Shown here: positions 19,319 to 28,852 of the stretch, in pieces
How the letters are laid out: each line of letters starts with the position of its first letter
How positions within the stretch are numbered: position 1 is the stretch's first letter
Source of the DNA: Buttiauxella sp. A111
Lineage (GTDB): Bacteria > Pseudomonadota > Gammaproteobacteria > Enterobacterales > Enterobacteriaceae
DNA length: 64,000 nt
Assembly (NCBI RefSeq): GCF_014189855.1
Contig: NZ_BJFN01000001.1
Span: forward strand, 248,001 to 312,000
Direction of reading: 5' to 3'
The notes under the pieces: generated by a model
The model's input: only the letters and a program-made list of their open reading frames with translations
Database searches by the model: none
What the model was told of the DNA's origin: nothing
Program-made: the position numbers and the translations under genes

Positions 19319-20356
19319 TTAATCCGCCAGGACGCAGGCATGACCCGTAACCGCCAGTTTAACTTGCATCCCCACCTGCCACTTTTGCTGACTGACCGTT
19401 TTAATCTGTAACGGCGCGGTCCATACGGGAGAGATGAGCGTCAGTGTTGAAAGGTAACCGGTAAAATCCACATCGCTGATGGTGACAGTGTGATGAGTTT
19501 CAGCATCGGCCTGGTATGGAGAAATAATGATTTGCTCCGGGCGCAGCATAATACGTTTGTCACCTGTAAATTGCGGGTTGTCCGCAGGAATAGTACCCAG
19601 CTCACAGTGGGCAAAGCCGTTGCTGACTTGTGCGGAGAAAATCAACGCATCGCCGAGAAACAGCGCGGTGGCTTCATCCACGGGTTGTGAATAAACCTCT
19701 GTCGGCGAACCGACCTGGGAAAAACGGCCATCGCGAATGACCGCAATCTGGCTGGCAAAGGAGAGCGCTTCATGCTGATCGTGAGTCACCAGAATCGAGG
19801 CCACTCCGGCGTATGCCAATAATTCAGCCGTGGCTTTTCGAGTCGCTGCACGCAGCCCGGTATCGAGTGCAGAGAACGGTTCATCGAGCAACATCAGCAC
19901 CGGTTCTTGTGCGAGCGCGCGAGCCAGCGCCACGCGTTGCTGTTGCCCGCCTGAGATTTCATGCGGCCAGTGGTCTTGCAGATGACGGTCGAGAGAAACG
20001 AGTTCCATCAGTTCAGCGATGCGGCGGCGGTTTTCATGACGGGACCCCGTCAGGCCGTACGCGATGTTGTCCCCCACTTTCATATGTGGGAAAAGTGCCC
20101 CTTCCTGCGGAACGAAACCAATGCCACGCTGATGCGCCGGGATAAACGTACTTTCGTCAAAAAGCGTTTTACCCGACAGAGTAATTCGCCCGCTATCCGG
20201 CGTTTCAAACCCCGCAAGAATGCGCAGCAATGTGGTTTTTCCCGAACCAGATGGCCCGACAATCACCGTCCGGCTGGCAGGCACGACAGATAAATTGATA
20301 TTTTCCAGCACTGATGTCTGGCCAAATTTTTTGGAAATATTCGCTAGTTCAATCAT
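19319..20356 (-). CDS. fbpC: Ferric iron ABC transporter, ATP-binding protein (FbpC/SfuC type)
   Basis: A 345-residue ABC ATPase. I start it at ATG 20356 (M-I-E-L-A-N), one base after the permease stop; a longer in-frame start lies inside the permease. Walker A GPSGSGKTT is at about 34-42, the Q loop in GFVPQEGALFPH, the signature SGGQQQRVALARAL, and Walker B LMLLDEPFSALD. A C-terminal TOBE-like domain follows, as in FbpC. It energises uptake of Fe3+ through FbpB. The gene ends directly against the regulator's CusR-type box. Confidence 0.92.
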   Translation of the reverse strand: MIELANISKKFGQTSVLENINLSVVPASRTVIVGPSGSGKTTLLRILAGFETPDSGRITLSGKTLFDESTFIPAHQRGIGFVPQEGALFPHMKVGDNIAYGLTGSRHENRRRIAELMELVSLDRHLQDHWPHEISGGQQQRVALARALAQEPVLMLLDEPFSALDTGLRAATRKATAELLAYAGVASILVTHDQHEALSFASQIAVIRDGRFSQVGSPTEVYSQPVDEATALFLGDALIFSAQVSNGFAHCELGTIPADNPQFTGDKRIMLRPEQIIISPYQADAETHHTVTISDVDFTGYLSTLTLISPVWTAPLQIKTVSQQKWQVGMQVKLAVTGHACVLAD

Positions 20357-20357
20357 C

Positions 20358-21932
20358 TTACAGACCCGCCAGTTTTTGAGACTGCACATATAAAATACCG
20401 GTTAACGGCAGTGCAATAAGGACCATCAGCAGCGCATAAGGGGCGGCAGCAACGTAATCAATTTCGCTGGTCAGCGCCCAGAAGGCGGTCGAAAGCGTGC
20501 GCGTGCCTGGCGGTGATAGCAAAAGCGTTGCAGTCAGCTCATTGGTCACCCCGAGGAATACCAATGCAGCACCTGCGGCGGCACCCGGAGCCGCAAGGCG
20601 TAAGGTAATGCTCCAGATGGCAGCGGCCTGGGTTTTACCTAAACTGCGAGCGACATTCTCAAGTTCTACAGGCGCCTGAGCAATCCCGGCGCGCAAGTTT
20701 ATCAACGCTCTCGGCGTGAACATCAGCAAGTAAGCCAGAAACAGTGTGACTTCTGTCTGATAGATGGGGCGCATGTAGTGAATGGTTACTGTGACCAGCG
20801 ACAGTGCGACCACAATGCCGGGCAATGAACTGGTAAAGTAATTACACCCTTCAAGCACGCGGTACAGCGGACGCGGATGGCGTACCGAAAGCCAGGCAAT
20901 GGGAATACCTGCAAGAATAATGACCAATGCGCCCGCAGAGGCCAGCAGCAGGGTCTGGCGCAGAGTGGACCAGAGTTCGGGCTGGTTCCAGTTTTCTATT
21001 CCCCCCAACCATAACCAGCGCAACAGCACCGCGATTGGCACCACGAAAGCCAGCAGTATGATCGTCGATGAGAATAACTGACCTAAAATACTCAGCAGCC
21101 TGTTCAAACGCAGATGATTTTGCTGACGCGGCGAACCCGCTCCCACTCGCGCGTAACGAGCTTTGCCACGAGTAGCCCCTTCGAGGGTAAGGAACACCAG
21201 ACAACACAAGGCCAAAACTCCCGCCAGCATATTCGCCGCAGGACCGCTAAACGTCGATTGAAATTGGTCGTAAATAGCAGTGGTGAAGGTATCAAAACGA
21301 ATCATCGCGTACAGCCCGTATTCCGCCAGCAAATGCAAAGTCACTAGCAGCGCCCCACCCCAAATCGCAAGCTTAAGCTGCGGCAGGACAATACGGAAAA
21401 ATACCGCCCAGGGCGGTGTACCCAGTGAAGCGGCGACATCTTCTAATGTGGGGTCGAGACGACGAAGTACGGCCGCCACAGGCAGATAAATAAAGGGGTA
21501 ATAGGCCAGTACAGACAGAAAGACCCCAGCGGATAAGCCGTGCATCGACGGCACCGCACTGACCCACGCGTAACTTTGCACAAAAGCTGGGATTGCCAGG
21601 GGAGCCACGGCCAGCATCGACCAGATACGCCTTCCGGCAAGCGTCGTTCTTTCAGTCAGCCAGGCGAGCAATGTCCCCGTGAAGATACAAAGCGGGACGG
21701 CGATTATCACTAAGAGCAGTGTGTTGCTGAGAAGCTCAGCAACACGAGGACGGAATATGAGTGCCTTGACCGTTTCCCAGCCGGTGTCAAATCCAATAAC
21801 AATGACAAAAACGGGGGGGATCAGCGATAGCATTGAGAAAAAGATCGCGAGCAGCACCATCAAAAAGGCAGGACGCCGCTGTAAATCACGGATCTGTATG
21901 TTGGGACTCTCTGTAACGTTAACCACGGACAT
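20358..21932 (-). CDS. fbpB: Ferric iron ABC transporter, fused permease (FbpB/SfuB type)
   Basis: A 524-residue inner-membrane permease with about twelve hydrophobic segments in two homologous halves. Each half carries an EAA-type loop for docking the ATPase: [20 protein letters not shown] near residue 165 and [19 protein letters not shown] near residue 428. Such two-domain permeases are typical of FbpB/SfuB/CysTW-like ferric transporters. It lies between fbpA (22-base gap) and fbpC in one operon. Confidence 0.92.
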   Translation of the reverse strand: MSVVNVTESPNIQIRDLQRRPAFLMVLLAIFFSMLSLIPPVFVIVIGFDTGWETVKALIFRPRVAELLSNTLLLVIIAVPLCIFTGTLLAWLTERTTLAGRRIWSMLAVAPLAIPAFVQSYAWVSAVPSMHGLSAGVFLSVLAYYPFIYLPVAAVLRRLDPTLEDVAASLGTPPWAVFFRIVLPQLKLAIWGGALLVTLHLLAEYGLYAMIRFDTFTTAIYDQFQSTFSGPAANMLAGVLALCCLVFLTLEGATRGKARYARVGAGSPRQQNHLRLNRLLSILGQLFSSTIILLAFVVPIAVLLRWLWLGGIENWNQPELWSTLRQTLLLASAGALVIILAGIPIAWLSVRHPRPLYRVLEGCNYFTSSLPGIVVALSLVTVTIHYMRPIYQTEVTLFLAYLLMFTPRALINLRAGIAQAPVELENVARSLGKTQAAAIWSITLRLAAPGAAAGAALVFLGVTNELTATLLLSPPGTRTLSTAFWALTSEIDYVAAAPYALLMVLIALPLTGILYVQSQKLAGL

Positions 21933-21954
21933 CAGGCACTCACCACTGCATTTA

Positions 21955-22971
21955 TTAAAGAAGGCCAGCTTCAGTCATCAAATCAATGACTTTTTTGCTA
22001 TTGAGTGATGACGGCTCAACTTTCGGCGCATCCAGATCTTTCAGTGGAACCAGTTTAGGGTTAGATGCCGCGTTATTACCGACCGCATATTCAAACGCAT
22101 TGTTAGTACGCAGAATTTCCTGACCAGATTTACCGGTCACCCACTTCACGAAGGCCTGAGCTTGTTGTTGATGCTTGCTGGAAGCCAGAACACCGCCGCC
22201 AGAGATACTGACAAAAGCGCCTGGGTCCTGATGTTTAAAGTAGTGGAGTTGCGTGTTTTTGCTGTTTTCGCCGGTTTTGGCCTGGTCAACAAAACGGTAA
22301 TAGTGATAAATCACCCCACCATCAATTTGATCTGCGTTCACGGCTTTCATGACGGTACTATTGCCTTTATAAGCAACAAAGTTTGTTTTCATTGCTTTCA
22401 GCCAATCCAGCGTTGCTTTCTCGCCTTTCAGTGCCAGAACGGCGCTCACGATCGCCTGGAAATCAGCACCTGACGGGGAAGCGGCCCAGCGCCCTTTCCA
22501 CTCAGGTTTCGCCAAATCCATTAAGGATTTTGGCAATTGCGCTTCGCTCAGTTTTGCAGGGTTATACACGAACACGGTGCTACGGGCGGCAATGCCAATC
22601 CAGCGCCCATGATCCGGACGATATGCTGGAGCGACCTGCGCAAGGGTATCGGCATCCAGAGGTGCGAATAATTTCGCGTTATCAACCAGTACCATCGCAG
22701 GTGAGTTTTCGGTAAGGAAAACGTCCGCAGGCGACGCACTGCCTTCCTGCACCAGCTGATTGCCTAACTCACTGTCCCCGCCGTTACGCAGAGTGACTTT
22801 GATGCCCGTCTCTTTGGTGAAGCCATCGACCCAAGACTGAACCAGATTTTCATGCTGGGCGTTATAAACCACGATTCCTTCGTTGTTATCCGCCGCACTG
22901 GCAAATGACGACAGTAGAATAGATGAAGTCACTACTGCGATGGAGCAAAGGGACGATACGCCAAATTTCAT
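21955..22971 (-). CDS. fbpA: Periplasmic ferric iron-binding protein (FbpA/SfuA type)
   Basis: A 338-residue class of bacterial transferrin-like binding protein. The signal peptide of about 26 residues ends SFASA before A-D-N-N. Mature-protein iron-binding features are present: YNAQHENL near the N terminus, [11 protein letters not shown], and the paired tyrosines of GVIYHYYRF near residue 225, equivalent to the two Fe-ligand tyrosines of Neisseria FbpA. It is the first gene of the operon, preceded by AAGGA and a Fur box, so it is presumably derepressed on iron starvation. Confidence 0.94.
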   Translation of the reverse strand: MKFGVSSLCSIAVVTSSILLSSFASAADNNEGIVVYNAQHENLVQSWVDGFTKETGIKVTLRNGGDSELGNQLVQEGSASPADVFLTENSPAMVLVDNAKLFAPLDADTLAQVAPAYRPDHGRWIGIAARSTVFVYNPAKLSEAQLPKSLMDLAKPEWKGRWAASPSGADFQAIVSAVLALKGEKATLDWLKAMKTNFVAYKGNSTVMKAVNADQIDGGVIYHYYRFVDQAKTGENSKNTQLHYFKHQDPGAFVSISGGGVLASSKHQQQAQAFVKWVTGKSGQEILRTNNAFEYAVGNNAASNPKLVPLKDLDAPKVEPSSLNSKKVIDLMTEAGLL

Positions 22972-23049
22972 AAGTTAATCCTTCATAAAAATGAGTACAT
23001 AACACCAGAATGCATAGCGACGCGGATTACACCACAGCGCATTCGGAAT

Positions 23050-23068
23050 GATAATGAAAATGGTTATC
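23050..23068 (-). promoter_or_regulatory. Fur box upstream of fbpABC
   Basis: GATAATGAAAATGGTTATC matches the 19-base Fur consensus (GATAATGATAATCATTATC) at 16 positions. It lies 79 bases ahead of the fbpA ATG, a sensible operator position for iron repression of the transporter. Confidence 0.85.
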
Positions 23069-23223
23069 ATTTTTAAAGAAAGGTAAAAAATGTGGCGGAT
23101 CGGGGCTTTACTAAGAAAATATCCTGCTCGCGAATGACGGAGGTTAAAAACATTAGTAAAACCTTAGGAACAATTGACCATGTCACGAAAAAATCACACG
23201 ACCGCCATTTTGTAACGTTCCCG

Positions 23224-23241
23224 AGCTCTGTTGAATAAATC
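23224..23241 (+). mobile_element. Possible remnant of an IS903/IS5-family terminal repeat
   Basis: AGCTCTGTTGAATAAATC agrees at 16 of 18 positions with the IS903 terminal inverted repeat as I recall it (GGCTTTGTTGAATAAATC). No opposite end or transposase is nearby, so at most this is a solitary relic; chance similarity is possible. Confidence 0.25.
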
Positions 23242-23442
23242 GGAACATGCCGGGAAGATTAAGGCTATGCCAGATTATGGTTCATATATGTCAACTTATG
23301 GATAAAACGCCATACCCTATCCAGATCAATATTTCTTGCTGACAGTAACTTACTCAAGGCTTACATCTTGTCGGTGCCACCGCCCTTCATCCAGGGTACA
23401 ATTGGCCGCTGATTTTTAACCGCGCAACATCAAGGAGAGTGC

Positions 23443-24186
23443 ATGTCTATCACGGCAGGTTCTGTGTACCGTGACACGGGGAATTTTCTACGCAATCAGT
23501 TTGTTACTGTCTTACTGATCGCGTTACTTTGTGCTTTTATTTCGGTTGTGATCGGTCACGCCTTTTCACCCAGCGACGAGCAACTGTCTATCCTTAGTGA
23601 AGGAGACAATTTATCGAATAGCGTTGGGCTGTTTGACCTTGTGCAGAACATGACACCTGAGCAGCAACAAATGTTACTCAGAGCCTCTGCGGCTTCGACA
23701 TTTTCTGGCCTGATCGGCAATGCTATCCTTGTAGGTAGCGTGCTGGTGCTAATCCAGATGGTGAGTGCCGGACAACGTGTGAGTGCGCTTCGTGCCATTG
23801 GCACTTCGGCTCCTGTGTTGCCTAAAATCTTTATTCTGATGTTCCTGACGACTTTCCTGGTGCAGATTGGCATCATGTTGATAGTCGTGCCGGGCGTGCT
23901 GTTAGCGATTTTGCTTTCATTCGCACCGATTATGGTTGTTCAGGATAAAGCGGGGGTCTTCCAGTCACTGCGCAGCAGTATGCGTCTTGCCTGGTCAAAT
24001 ATGCGCCTTGTTGCACCAGCAGTGATTAGCTGGTTGCTGGCGAAGACTGCACTGCTGATGCTCGCATCTTCGTTTGCGGCACTATCCCCCTCTATTGGCG
24101 CGGTGATAGCGAATACGATAAGCAATCTTATTTCAGCAGTATTGCTCATCTATTTATTCCGCCTGTATATGCTGATTCGCCAATAA
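23443..24186 (+). CDS. yciC: YciC, UPF0259 inner-membrane protein
   Basis: A 247-residue polytopic membrane protein of the UPF0259 (YciC) family with about six hydrophobic segments and a polar loop (about 40-75) rich in acidic and Gln residues. The biochemical role is not known. The ATG at 23443 follows AAGGAGAG. It is followed 59 bases later by yciB, the usual enterobacterial order. Confidence 0.92.
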   Translation: MSITAGSVYRDTGNFLRNQFVTVLLIALLCAFISVVIGHAFSPSDEQLSILSEGDNLSNSVGLFDLVQNMTPEQQQMLLRASAASTFSGLIGNAILVGSVLVLIQMVSAGQRVSALRAIGTSAPVLPKIFILMFLTTFLVQIGIMLIVVPGVLLAILLSFAPIMVVQDKAGVFQSLRSSMRLAWSNMRLVAPAVISWLLAKTALLMLASSFAALSPSIGAVIANTISNLISAVLLIYLFRLYMLIRQ

Positions 24187-24245
24187 CTTACACCTGCTCC
24201 TGAGCCTGGATTTCAGCGCTCAGGAGTCATTTTACGGAACAGATT

Positions 24246-24782
24246 ATGAAGCAGTTTCTCGACTTCCTCCCCCTGATTGTCTTCTTCGCATTCTACAAAA
24301 TGTATGACATCTACGTCGCTTCCGGCGCATTGATCGTCGCAACCGGCTTTGCGCTGATCTACAGCTGGTATAAATTCCGCAAGCTGGAAAAGATGGCGTT
24401 GATTACTTTCCTGATGGTCGCTGTGTTCGGCGGCCTGACGTTGTTCTTCCATAATGATGAATTTATTAAATGGAAAGTGACGGTGATTTACGGGCTGTTC
24501 GCTCTCGCGTTGCTGATTAGCCAATTTGTGATGGGCAAGCCGTTAATTCAACGGATGTTAGGAAAGGAAATTTCTCTGCCAGAAACCGTCTGGTCGCGCC
24601 TGAACATTGCCTGGGCGTTGTTCTTTATCGCTTGCGGTGCGGTGAATATTTACGTCGCTTTTTGGCTTCCACAAAGCGTTTGGGTCAACTTTAAAGTGTT
24701 CGGCCTGACGGCTGCGACCCTGGTATTTACCCTGCTCAGCGGCGTGTACATCTATAAGCATATGCCGCAAGAAGAGAAATAA
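24246..24782 (+). CDS. yciB: YciB, inner-membrane protein of the septation/IspZ family
   Basis: A 178-residue protein with five to six membrane segments, beginning M-K-Q-F-L-D-F-L-P. It belongs to the YciB/IspZ family (intracellular septation protein A); in E. coli it affects cell length and envelope integrity and interacts with elongation and division proteins. Length matches E. coli YciB. Co-oriented with yciC and closed by a hairpin shared with the convergent SlyB-like gene. Confidence 0.94.
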   Translation: MKQFLDFLPLIVFFAFYKMYDIYVASGALIVATGFALIYSWYKFRKLEKMALITFLMVAVFGGLTLFFHNDEFIKWKVTVIYGLFALALLISQFVMGKPLIQRMLGKEISLPETVWSRLNIAWALFFIACGAVNIYVAFWLPQSVWVNFKVFGLTAATLVFTLLSGVYIYKHMPQEEK

Positions 24783-24801
24783 GCCTCCGGCTTCAAGGCC
24801 A

Positions 24802-24847
24802 AAAAAAAGCACACATTGGTATCCTTACCAGGCGTGTGCTTTTTTAT
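24802..24847. terminator. Bidirectional terminator after yciB
   Basis: AAAAAAGCACAC and GTGTGCTTTTTT form a long stem with outer A/T pairs (GCACAC 24810-24815, GTGTGC 24835-24840). The A and T runs on both sides allow termination of yciB and of the convergent 24888-25316 gene. Confidence 0.85.
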
Positions 24848-24887
24848 TTCAACCGAGTTCGATTAACCACTCGTGCAGTTATTTAGA

Positions 24888-25316
24888 TCATACGGACTTA
24901 TCAACGGTGGTGTTCGAACCGGAGGTGAGAATACGCACCTTGTCACCTTTGTTGAAGGTGAGCGTTCCGTTATAGTCCTGCACCACCTGGATGATTTGCC
25001 CACTATTGGTCTTGATAGTCAGGTTCACGGTCTGGGCACTTTGCTGCCTCGCCTGACGATTACGTGAAGCTTCCACCCCAGCGACGGCGCCTGTAGCCGT
25101 CATGATAGTCTTCCCGGATCCCCCACCAAACTGATTACCTATTGCAGCACCGGCGGCACCCGCTGCCATGGTTCGCAGCGGATGGGATCGATTCTGGCTG
25201 CTAATAATTGTGCTCTGTTGAACAACGCCATAATCCACCAGGGTTTTGGTCCCCGCGAAACTGGATTGACTGGATAACGCGAGCAGGCTGAAAGCGATAA
25301 GTAGATATTTCTTCAT
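24888..25316 (-). CDS. SlyB-like glycine-zipper envelope protein
   Basis: A 142-residue exported protein with a signal peptide ending SSFA before G-T-K-T-L. It has no lipobox cysteine. The middle has a Gly-rich 2TM/glycine-zipper motif (AGAAGAAIGNQFGGGSGKT, about 54-72), and the C-terminal beta domain ends KGDKVRILTSGSNTTV. It aligns along its length with SlyB at 59196 (GGGTGRSLATAAGAVAGG, GQRVRIASNGSQTTV). Its position between yciB and yciA is not the E. coli arrangement, so it may be a lineage-specific insertion. Exact role unknown. Confidence 0.8.
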   Translation of the reverse strand: MKKYLLIAFSLLALSSQSSFAGTKTLVDYGVVQQSTIISSQNRSHPLRTMAAGAAGAAIGNQFGGGSGKTIMTATGAVAGVEASRNRQARQQSAQTVNLTIKTNSGQIIQVVQDYNGTLTFNKGDKVRILTSGSNTTVDKSV

Positions 25317-25474
25317 GTTGAGAGCTGTGTCGTTTTTAGGTGGAGCTGATTTTGCCAGCCATAAAACAAACCCCTTTAGACATTAATGCTACTTACAGAG
25401 GCTTACACGTATTAAACTAGAGGCAGAGACATCAAAGCTATGATGAATGACATCTATACATATCGGGAAGACAA

Positions 25475-25867
25475 ATGATCCAGCAAGACACTCCTTCAGG
25501 GGAATTGGTATTACGCACAATGGCAATGCCTGCTGATACTAACGCCAACGGCGATATTTTTGGTGGCTGGTTGATGTCACAAATGGACATGGGTGGCGCA
25601 ATTCAGGCAAAAGAAATCGCAAAAGGCCGCGTAGTCACTGTTCGTGTCGATGGGATGACATTTCTCAAGCCGGTCGCTGTGGGCGATGTGGTGTGTTGCT
25701 ATGCGAAATGCGTAAAACGCGGAACCAGTTCCATCACGATTAACGTGGAAGTTTGGGTGAAAAAAGTCTCTTCCGAACCTATTGGTCAGCGTTACAAAGC
25801 AACAGAAGCCATTTTCATTTATGTGGCGGTGGACCCCGCGGGTAAACCCCGCCCGATTCCGGTCTAA
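25475..25867 (+). CDS. yciA: Acyl-CoA thioester hydrolase YciA
   Basis: A 130-residue hot-dog-fold thioesterase that hydrolyses a broad range of acyl-CoAs in E. coli and Haemophilus. The conserved N-A-N-G-D-I-F-G-G-W-L motif (residues 23-33) carries the active-site Asp region, followed by VTVRVDGMTFLKPV. The start ATG at 25475 matches the family N-terminus. In E. coli its neighbour is tonB; here a terminator and then dcp follow, which marks a rearrangement boundary. Confidence 0.95.
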   Translation: MIQQDTPSGELVLRTMAMPADTNANGDIFGGWLMSQMDMGGAIQAKEIAKGRVVTVRVDGMTFLKPVAVGDVVCCYAKCVKRGTSSITINVEVWVKKVSSEPIGQRYKATEAIFIYVAVDPAGKPRPIPV

Positions 25868-25880
25868 ATTTATTGACCAC

Positions 25881-25911
25881 AAAAAATGCGCCCGAGGGCG
25901 CATTTTTTTAT
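25881..25911. terminator. Bidirectional terminator between yciA and dcp
   Basis: AAAAAATGCGCCC and GGGCGCATTTTTTT form a near-perfect hairpin with A and T runs on either side, located 13 bases after yciA and just before the dcp stop. Confidence 0.92.
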
Positions 25912-25920
25912 CAACACGGG

Positions 25921-27966
25921 TTAGTCTGCTAAACCCCGATTTGCCAGCATCGGTTCACTGTACGGTGCATGTCCCCGCCACTCGTTATACAACGCTTTAA
26001 GATCCTGGCTATTGCCACGAGATAGAATCGCCTCGCGGAAACGCTGGCCATTGTCCGCCGTTAGCCCGCCTTGCTCCACAAACCATTGGTAGCCATCATC
26101 CGCCAACATTTGCGTCCAGATATAAGCGTAATATCCAGCGGCGTAACCCCCGCCAAAGATATGCGCGAAGTAGCTGCTGCGATAACGAGGAGGTACTTCC
26201 GGTAAGTCAATATGCTCACGATTGAGTGCCAGCGCTTCAAACGCGGTTACCTCATCCACTACGCTGCCTGCTGGCAAACTGTGCCAATTCATATCCAGCA
26301 ATGCGGCGCTGAGGAGTTCCGTCATGTCGTAGCCTTTATTGAATTGCGCAGCACGGAATAACTTTTCTTTCAGGGCTTCAGGCATCGGCTCGCCGGTCTG
26401 GTAATGCCGCGCATAGTTTGCGAAAACTTGCGGCTGGCGCGCCCAGTGTTCGTTAATTTGCGACGGAAACTCAACAAAATCGCGTGGGGTGTTGGTGCCC
26501 GACAGCGTCGCATAACGTTGGGTAGCAAACAGTCCGTGCAACGTATGGCCAAACTCGTGGAACAGCGTAACAACGTCATCCCAGGAGATAAGCGCCGCCT
26601 CCCCGTTTGCCGGTTTACTGTAGTTACAAACGTTGTAAATCACCGGTGCGTTTTCCAGCAGCGTAGATTGTTCCACGAAATTGCCCATCCATGCGCCGCC
26701 ACCTTTGCTATCACGGGCAAAAAAGTCGCCATAGAACAGCGCCATACCGCGCCCGTCTTTATCGAATATTTCCCATACCCGCACATCATCGTGATAGACG
26801 GGAATATCAAAACGTTCAACAAAACTCAGGCCGAAAAGCTGGCTCGCCGCCCAAAAGACGCCATTGGTTAACACATTGTTCAGTTCAAAATAGGGTTTGA
26901 TTTGCGCTTCATCGAGGTCGTATTGCGCGAGTCTGACTTGTTCAGCATAAAAAGCCCAATCCCAGGCTTCAGCTTTGAAACCACCTTTCTGCTGGTCAAT
27001 AACCTGTTGAATAGCGGCTAATTCGCGTTGTGCTCGAGCGGTCGCTGCGGGCACGATGTCTCGCATAAACTGTAATGCAGCCTGCGGGGTTTGCGCCATT
27101 TGATCGGCAATTTTCCACGAGGCATAGCTCTCGAAGCCCAACAGTTGCGCTTGTTCCGCACGCAGCGTCGCCAGACGAGCAACAATGGCGCGTGTATCGT
27201 GGCTGTCGTCGTGCTGAGTCCGCTCCCAACCTGCTTTAAACAGTTTTTCACGCGTCTGGCGATTGCTCAGAGATTGCAACGCGGGTTGTTGGGTAAAATT
27301 GAGCAGCGGAATGACGTATTTCCCCTCCAGTCCTTTAGCACTGGCATGCTGTGCTGCCGCGGCAATTTCCGCAGAAGTTAACCCATCAAGAAATTGAACG
27401 TCATCAACCACCAGAGCAGCCGCTTTATTGGCTGCGTGCAGACGATTATTAAACTGGCTGTTCAACTGTGCAGCTTCTTTATTCAGCACCTTCAAACGCG
27501 CTTTTTTATCCTCGCTGAGAGTTGCACCCGCGAGGGTAAAGTTCTGCCAGACGACCTCTATCAAACGCAGAGACTCGTCATCAAGTTCTAATGTCAGACG
27601 ACGCTGGTACACGTCATTTAAACGCGAAAACAGCACGGCATTCAGGCGCATTTCATCGGCTAACTCAGCCAGCTCGGCGCCAAACTCTTCATCCAGTTGT
27701 TGCAGGTAATCATTGGTATTTGCAGCGGTCATCGCGAAGAAAACCTGGGTAACGCGCCCCAACATGTGGCCCGTATTTTCCAGCGCGAGGAAGGTGTTCT
27801 CAAAGTTAGGCTCTGCGGGGTCGTGAGCTATCGCCGCAATTTCCTCACGTTTAATGCGTTTGGCTTCGTCAAAAGCCGGACGGTAGTGGCTATCTTTGAT
27901 GTCATCAAAATGAGGGGCTTGATAAGGCAATAAACTGAGGTGGTAAAACGGATTGTCTGACAACAT
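25921..27966 (-). CDS. dcp: Peptidyl-dipeptidase Dcp
   Basis: An M3-family zinc metallopeptidase that removes C-terminal dipeptides from peptides. With the ATG at 27966 (preceded by GGGAG) it is 681 residues, the E. coli length; a longer in-frame start is not supported. The HEFGHTLHG zinc motif begins at His470, and the downstream Glu ligand lies in the segment PSQINEHW. The protein has no signal peptide and acts in the cytoplasm or is loosely periplasm-associated. Here it is followed upstream by the xdh operon rather than by ydfG directly. Confidence 0.96.
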   Translation of the reverse strand: MLSDNPFYHLSLLPYQAPHFDDIKDSHYRPAFDEAKRIKREEIAAIAHDPAEPNFENTFLALENTGHMLGRVTQVFFAMTAANTNDYLQQLDEEFGAELAELADEMRLNAVLFSRLNDVYQRRLTLELDDESLRLIEVVWQNFTLAGATLSEDKKARLKVLNKEAAQLNSQFNNRLHAANKAAALVVDDVQFLDGLTSAEIAAAAQHASAKGLEGKYVIPLLNFTQQPALQSLSNRQTREKLFKAGWERTQHDDSHDTRAIVARLATLRAEQAQLLGFESYASWKIADQMAQTPQAALQFMRDIVPAATARAQRELAAIQQVIDQQKGGFKAEAWDWAFYAEQVRLAQYDLDEAQIKPYFELNNVLTNGVFWAASQLFGLSFVERFDIPVYHDDVRVWEIFDKDGRGMALFYGDFFARDSKGGGAWMGNFVEQSTLLENAPVIYNVCNYSKPANGEAALISWDDVVTLFHEFGHTLHGLFATQRYATLSGTNTPRDFVEFPSQINEHWARQPQVFANYARHYQTGEPMPEALKEKLFRAAQFNKGYDMTELLSAALLDMNWHSLPAGSVVDEVTAFEALALNREHIDLPEVPPRYRSSYFAHIFGGGYAAGYYAYIWTQMLADDGYQWFVEQGGLTADNGQRFREAILSRGNSQDLKALYNEWRGHAPYSEPMLANRGLAD

Positions 27967-28044
27967 CCTGAACTCCCGAAGCGAGGCCAACAGGAAGGTG
28001 GAAGCCGCTTTGCGTTCCCACCTTACGAAAAAGATGTATTGATT

Positions 28045-28078
28045 GTAGGGCGGATACGCGTGAGCGTCATCCACCGTT
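28045..28078. repeat. REP-like palindromic element overlapping the xdhC 3' end
   Basis: TAGGGCGGATACGCGTGAGC followed by GTCATCCACCG is an imperfect dyad (GGCGGAT against ATCCACC) of the kind found in enterobacterial REP sequences. Related dyads occur at 42873-42898 and 57329-57358. The final codons and stop of xdhC lie inside it. Confidence 0.6.
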
Positions 28079-28852
28079 AACCTTCGCCGCCTGATACACC
28101 GCGATAATTTCAGCGGCAATAGCCACAGCAATTTCTGCCGGGAGTTTGCCTTTTACATCCGGCAACCCCACCGGGCAGCGCAATGTACTCAGTTGATCAG
28201 GCGTTATCCCTTTCCCCGCCAGCCGATACTCAAAGCGCTGACGTTTGGTCTGTGACCCAATCAGCCCCAGGTAGCGGTAGTCGCCACGCTTGAGTATCGC
28301 TTCGGTCAACTCCAGATCCCGCGGATGGCTGTGGGTCATCACGATAAAATAGCTCTGCGCAGGTGCCGCGTGTACGGCATCCAGCGGCTCTTCTGCCTGA
28401 AACGTTTTCACCCCCTTGGGTGCGCAGGCGAACAGGTCCGGACGTTCATCAACCCAGGTAATGTGACAGGGTAACGTTGATAGCAACGCTACCAGTGCCT
28501 GCCCGACATGGCCTGCGCCAAAAACGGTCATTTGCGGTTGTGCCTGAATCAGTGGTTCAAAGAGCACCGACGTCATTCCTCCGCAACACTGCCCAAGCCT
28601 TGCGCCCAAATTAAAATGCTCGGTATGTGGCTGCGTAATGTGCTTGTCCAGCATCGCTCGTGCCATGGCAATACATTGGTATTCCAGATGCCCACCGCCG
28701 ATAGTCAGGTACGTGTGCTCACGCCCAACAATCATTTTGGTGCCACAGTTTCTCGGCACCGATCCTTTATCAGCCAGTACCGTCAGCAACACACACGGTT
28801 CGCGACGCTCGCGCAGTTGCATCAGAATGCTTATCCATTCGTCATCGTTCAT
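28067..28852 (-). CDS. xdhC: XdhC, molybdenum cofactor insertion factor for xanthine dehydrogenase
   Basis: A 261-residue XdhC/CoxI-family protein that in Rhodobacter binds sulfurated molybdenum cofactor and inserts it into the large subunit. Conserved features include ADKGSVPRNCGTKM near residue 30, TIGGGHLEYQ, LGQCCGG, and the Rossmann-like VFGAGHVGQALV near residue 130. I use ATG 28852, after AGGAGG, overlapping the xdhB stop by ATGA. Its last residues come from a REP-like element. Confidence 0.92.
   Translation of the reverse strand: MNDDEWISILMQLRERREPCVLLTVLADKGSVPRNCGTKMIVGREHTYLTIGGGHLEYQCIAMARAMLDKHITQPHTEHFNLGARLGQCCGGMTSVLFEPLIQAQPQMTVFGAGHVGQALVALLSTLPCHITWVDERPDLFACAPKGVKTFQAEEPLDAVHAAPAQSYFIVMTHSHPRDLELTEAILKRGDYRYLGLIGSQTKRQRFEYRLAGKGITPDQLSTLRCPVGLPDVKGKLPAEIAVAIAAEIIAVYQAAKVNGG

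Larger units (their letters stand above)
22972..23442. promoter_or_regulatory. fbpA / yciC divergent intergenic region
   Basis: This 471-base gap holds the Fur-controlled fbpA promoter on the left, an AT-rich middle with no ORF I can support, an IS-end-like sequence at 23224-23241, and the yciC leader on the right. CAAGGAGAG (23430-23438) is the yciC ribosome site. Nothing else was recognised. Confidence 0.5.
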
